This document shows, piece by piece, positions 63,339 through 64,000 of a DNA stretch of 64,000 nucleotides (positions are counted from its first letter, which is position 1; every line of letters starts with the position of its first letter). Location of the stretch: NCBI RefSeq assembly GCF_002165305.2, contig NZ_CP032285.1, positions 248,001-312,000 on the forward strand, written 5' to 3'. Under the pieces are notes generated by a model. It did no database searches. It worked only from the letters and a program-made list of their open reading frames with translations, and had not been told where the DNA came from. The position numbers were made by a program, and so were the translations under genes. Source of the stretch: Acinetobacter sp. WCHA55. Its GTDB lineage: Bacteria; Pseudomonadota; Gammaproteobacteria; Pseudomonadales; Moraxellaceae.

Positions 63339-64000
63339 GGCTTTGTTGCATAAAGGTTTGAAAGATAGAGCGATCCTAATTGAGCCAAATTCAAGTGACA
63401 ACTTGGGTGTGAGGGCGCCCCAATTCTGTGAATTTGTTCAAGACGGCTACGCGTGCATGAATCTCATTCACCTGACTAGGAAAACTCCTTGCTGTTAATT
63501 TATCGCCTAATAATTTGATGCAATGCATCTTGGTTTCCACCAAACTTCGACGATGATAACCAGACCACTTTTTCCAAAGTGACCTTCCTAGCAGTTTGAC
63601 TGTTTTCAATAACTCATTTCGTTCTATAGACCTGACTTGCTGATCTTTCCAAGGCTTTGCATTCTTCCTGGGTGGAATGACCGCATGTGCATCACGATTT
63701 AAAATGACTTGTCGGCAGTGCTTTGTGTCATAAGCACCATCTGTATAGACTGAATCAATTCGTTCATCCAAGGGAACTTGAGAAAGTAAATCTTCGAGCA
63801 CTTGTGAATCGCTGACATTATTTGTCGTGAGTTGTACTGCACGTATTTGAAGGGTTTCAGCTTCTATAGCAATATGGAGCTTACGCCATTGGCGACGATA
63901 TTCAGATCCATGTTTCTTGCATTTCCATTCACCTTCACCTAGAAACTTCAAGCCAGTAGAGTCCACGAGTAGATGCAGACCATCTCTACTTTTTTGGTAG
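63339..64000 (-). mobile_element. IS5-family (IS903-group-like) element, runs off window
   Basis: The terminal repeat starts GGCTTTGTTGCATAAAGG at 63339, and a transposase gene is on the minus strand. The other end is outside the window. It interrupts the right side of the mercury transposon region. Confidence 0.8.
63391..64000 (-). CDS. IS5-family transposase, N-terminal part outside window
   Basis: The minus-strand frame is open from the window edge to 63391. It contains LLVDSTGLKFLGEGEWKCKK (first Asp), then SVYTDGAYDTKHCRQ (second Asp) and a C-terminal YHRRSLVETKMHCIKLLGDK (Glu), the DDE layout of the IS903 group. It appears intact where visible. The start lies beyond the window. Confidence 0.85.
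   Translation of the reverse strand, partial: YQKSRDGLHLLVDSTGLKFLGEGEWKCKKHGSEYRRQWRKLHIAIEAETLQIRAVQLTTNNVSDSQVLEDLLSQVPLDERIDSVYTDGAYDTKHCRQVILNRDAHAVIPPRKNAKPWKDQQVRSIERNELLKTVKLLGRSLWKKWSGYHRRSLVETKMHCIKLLGDKLTARSFPSQVNEIHARVAVLNKFTELGRPHTQVVT

Overview
The window looks like part of a large accessory replicon, or a heavily islanded chromosome segment, of an Acinetobacter-type gammaproteobacterium. This is inferred from the AT-rich background, the style of the restriction genes and insertion sequences, and a GC-rich Tn21-like mercury operon of the kind known from Acinetobacter. No chromosomal housekeeping gene, rRNA or tRNA was recognised.

Region 1 (1-5.6 kb) holds two GAF-domain proteins, a decayed IS66 transposase tail, a broken msrA-like gene, an AhpD-like gene and a DUF417/RclC-like membrane protein. 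The last three suggest an oxidant-stress theme. It ends in a chimeric IS5/IS21 scar.

Region 2 (5.6-15.9 kb) is a compact type I restriction-modification island on the + strand. The order is an XRE regulator, a Cas2-like small protein (SinR family), a half-length HsdS, HsdM, a full HsdS, a NucS-like PD-(D/E)XK nuclease, a predicted structured RNA directly followed by an Abi_2 (AbiD/F-like) HEPN protein, HsdR, and a YgjP-like metallopeptidase. The RNA plus HEPN pair inside the operon is the strongest candidate for an unusual defence unit.

Region 3 (16-22.7 kb) has the first of four copies of one IS3-family element, then a type III system whose mod gene has lost its 5' part, including the catalytic DPPY motif, while res is intact.

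Region 4 (22.7-54 kb) is a plasmid-like backbone of mostly unrecognised genes: two TOPRIM primase-like proteins, a type IA topoisomerase, an H-NS-like protein, a tyrosine recombinase, a peptidoglycan amidase, NERD and DUF2726 proteins, several lipoproteins and exported proteins, a GIN-domain protein, a candidate DnaA-box region near 31 kb, and six 11-bp iterons directly upstream of an unknown gene at 53.1 kb. A recurring motif like GGTTTAAGTATATACC precedes several of these genes and was not noticed outside this region, so the block may be one co-regulated module.

Region 5 (54-58.3 kb) is a rearranged junction: an integrase cut off by IS copy 3, and the 3' part of a second, divergent res gene split by IS copy 4. 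Copy 4 has a clean 3-bp target duplication, and removing it restores the frame.

Region 6 (58.4-63.3 kb) is a complete broad-spectrum mercury operon (merR; merT, P, C, A, B, D, E and a DUF3330 gene) beginning at a 38-bp Tn21-type inverted repeat, with no transposase in view. An IS5-family (IS903-like) transposase runs off the right edge.
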